The translations under genes and the position numbers were made by a program. A stretch of DNA of 64,000 nucleotides from positions 37,762 to 101,761 of the forward strand of contig JAHECA010000012.1 of assembly GCA_024642005.1 (NCBI GenBank). Reading direction: 5' to 3'. Source of the stretch: Robiginitalea sp. (GTDB taxonomy: Bacteria > Bacteroidota > Bacteroidia > Flavobacteriales > Flavobacteriaceae). Under the pieces are notes generated by a model that was given only the letters and a program-made list of their open reading frames with translations, made no database searches and was not told where the DNA came from. Positions 63,149 through 64,000 of the stretch are shown piece after piece (the first letter of the stretch is position 1; each line of letters begins with the position of its first letter).

Positions 63149-64000
63149 ATGTTTAAACATTTACTCATCACTTTCTTTCTGCTGGCTTGTACTGGGCTTC
63201 AGGCTCAGCTGAAAATAGGCCTGGCTCCCGAGGAAATTCACGAGAGCTCAATTCTAGAGCTGGAGAGTTCCGACAAAGCACTGGTACTCACCCGGGTGAG
63301 CCAACAACAGATGAAGGCCATGAAACCCCTGCACGGGGCAGTGGTCTACAACACAGACGCGCGTTGCGTATTTTATTTTAACGGCACCTGCTGGATGAAC
63401 CTCTGCGACCGTGAAGAGGCCGGGGAGGCAGCCGTTTCCTTTACAGACAACCAGGACGGTACTTTCACCCTTGCCTTTGGGGGAGAACAAACTTTTACTT
63501 CGCCTGATTTCACCGGACCCGCAGGGCCGCGGGGAGAACAGGGACCCGCCGGTGCTGATGGCGCTCAAGGAGCCAAAGGTGACAAGGGCGACACCGGTGA
63601 CAAAGGAGATACCGGACCCCAAGGACCGGCAGGAGCCGATGGCCCTGTTGGACCCCAAGGACTTCCAGGAACACAAGGACCTGTTGGACCCGCCGGTGCT
63701 GATGGCGCTGACGGGGCTGTTGGACCGCAAGGATTACAAGGACCGCAAGGACCGGCAGGAGCCGATGGCGCTGTTGGACCCCAAGGACTTCCAGGAATAC
63801 AAGGACCCGCCGGTGCCGATGGCGCTGAAGGGGCTGTTGGACCTGCCGGTGCTGATGGTATTGACGGTGCTGTTGGGCCGCAAGGACCTGTTGGACCCGC
63901 TGGGGCCGATGGTGCTGACGGAGCTGTTGGACCTCAGGGACCGCAAGGGCCTGCCGGGGCTGATGGTGCTGTTGGGCCGCAAGGACCCGCCGGAGCCGAT
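63149..64000 (+). CDS. Collagen-like exported protein, N-terminal part
   Basis: No stop codon occurs before the window ends, so the gene is partial at its 3' end. From the ATG at 63149: signal peptide ([19 protein letters not shown]), then a module matching the N-terminus of the repeat protein at 57278 ([36 protein letters not shown]), a short linker ([20 protein letters not shown]), and from residue ~123 (base 63515) 54 uninterrupted Gly-X-Y triplets with recurring [12 protein letters not shown] and GPQGLP. Bacterial collagen-like stalks form triple helices. The C-terminal domain lies outside the window. Confidence 0.85.
   Translation, partial: MFKHLLITFFLLACTGLQAQLKIGLAPEEIHESSILELESSDKALVLTRVSQQQMKAMKPLHGAVVYNTDARCVFYFNGTCWMNLCDREEAGEAAVSFTDNQDGTFTLAFGGEQTFTSPDFTGPAGPRGEQGPAGADGAQGAKGDKGDTGDKGDTGPQGPAGADGPVGPQGLPGTQGPVGPAGADGADGAVGPQGLQGPQGPAGADGAVGPQGLPGIQGPAGADGAEGAVGPAGADGIDGAVGPQGPVGPAGADGADGAVGPQGPQGPAGADGAVGPQGPAGAD
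63515..64000 (+). repeat. Collagen-type Gly-X-Y repeat
   Basis: 54 consecutive GGN-initiated codon triplets with no interruption to the window edge. Short DNA blocks such as GGACCGCAAGGACC recur, unlike the codon-diversified array at 59417. Confidence 0.9.

Noticed and set aside
63254..63982. Minus-strand frames (158 and 82 codons) opposite the collagen-like gene
   Set aside because: They arise from the repetitive Gly-X-Y codons and have no independent features.
57278..64000. CRISPR array or phage tail fibre
   Set aside because: The repeats are in-frame, 258 bp or Gly-X-Y, and translate into conserved protein. No spacers, cas genes or other phage genes are present.

Overview
This window reads as chromosomal DNA of a marine, high-GC member of the Flavobacteriaceae (Bacteroidota). 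The evidence is the mix of a gliding/type IX secretion (T9SS) type-B C-terminal domain, DUF6702 and DUF1573 proteins, a CT398-type coiled-coil protein without zinc ligands, RskA-type anti-sigma with ECF sigma factors, absence of Shine-Dalgarno sites, and Bacteroidota -7 boxes (TAnnTTTG) just upstream of many starts. The base composition and gene content would suit Robiginitalea, but this is inference and was not tested. No tRNA, rRNA, CRISPR array, prophage or insertion sequence was seen.

Layout. 1-7.0 kb: end of an M20 peptidase, PEP carboxylase, a uracil-DNA-glycosylase-like protein, a tiny ribosomal protein THX gene, YaaA, an RluD-type pseudouridine synthase and a PASTA protein. 7.1-15.2 kb: Ddl, CoaD, a PAS histidine kinase with its response regulator, an M14 carboxypeptidase lipoprotein, Nudix, PyrE, an SRPBCC protein and BirA. 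15.2-22.2 kb: RsfS-FtsH, then a lipid operon (LUD protein, CdsA, Psd, acyl-CoA-binding protein) facing a creatininase/fatty-acid-hydroxylase pair. 22.5-28.0 kb: a DUF3604 protein, then an OmpR-type two-component system divergent from an outer-membrane protein, with repeat-rich DNA between them. 28.0-35.0 kb: ValS, DUF1573, an aspartyl protease with PDZ, an aminotransferase and MurB. 35.2-41.6 kb: an ECF sigma/anti-sigma pair, a small Cys-rich membrane protein, a second ECF sigma, LipA, GAPDH and a hybrid histidine kinase. 41.6-50.6 kb: LpxK, a Nif3-like protein, the coiled-coil protein, kynurenine monooxygenase and kynureninase flanking a ClpP, a lipoprotein and an MFS transporter, then GNAT. 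50.7-56.8 kb: O-methyltransferase, PAP2, TatA, M1 metallopeptidase, DUF6702 and two tandem paralogous carboxypeptidase-regulatory-like proteins.

57.3-64.0 kb is the most distinctive part. A 1523-residue exported protein with near-perfect 86-residue repeats is followed, at the next base, by a T9SS type-B sorted protein, and then by a collagen-like gene that runs off the window. The first and third genes share a homologous N-terminal module of about 95 residues but carry unrelated stalks (86-residue repeats versus Gly-X-Y). This looks like a modular surface-fibre locus. The 86-residue repeats keep their protein sequence while their DNA has diverged at synonymous positions.

Most of the rest is housekeeping: peptidoglycan (Ddl, MurB), LPS (LpxK), phospholipid (CdsA, Psd), CoA, lipoate, biotin and pyrimidine functions, plus translation and proteolysis. 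Genes are packed tightly; three convergent pairs share their stop codons in a 4-bp overlap.
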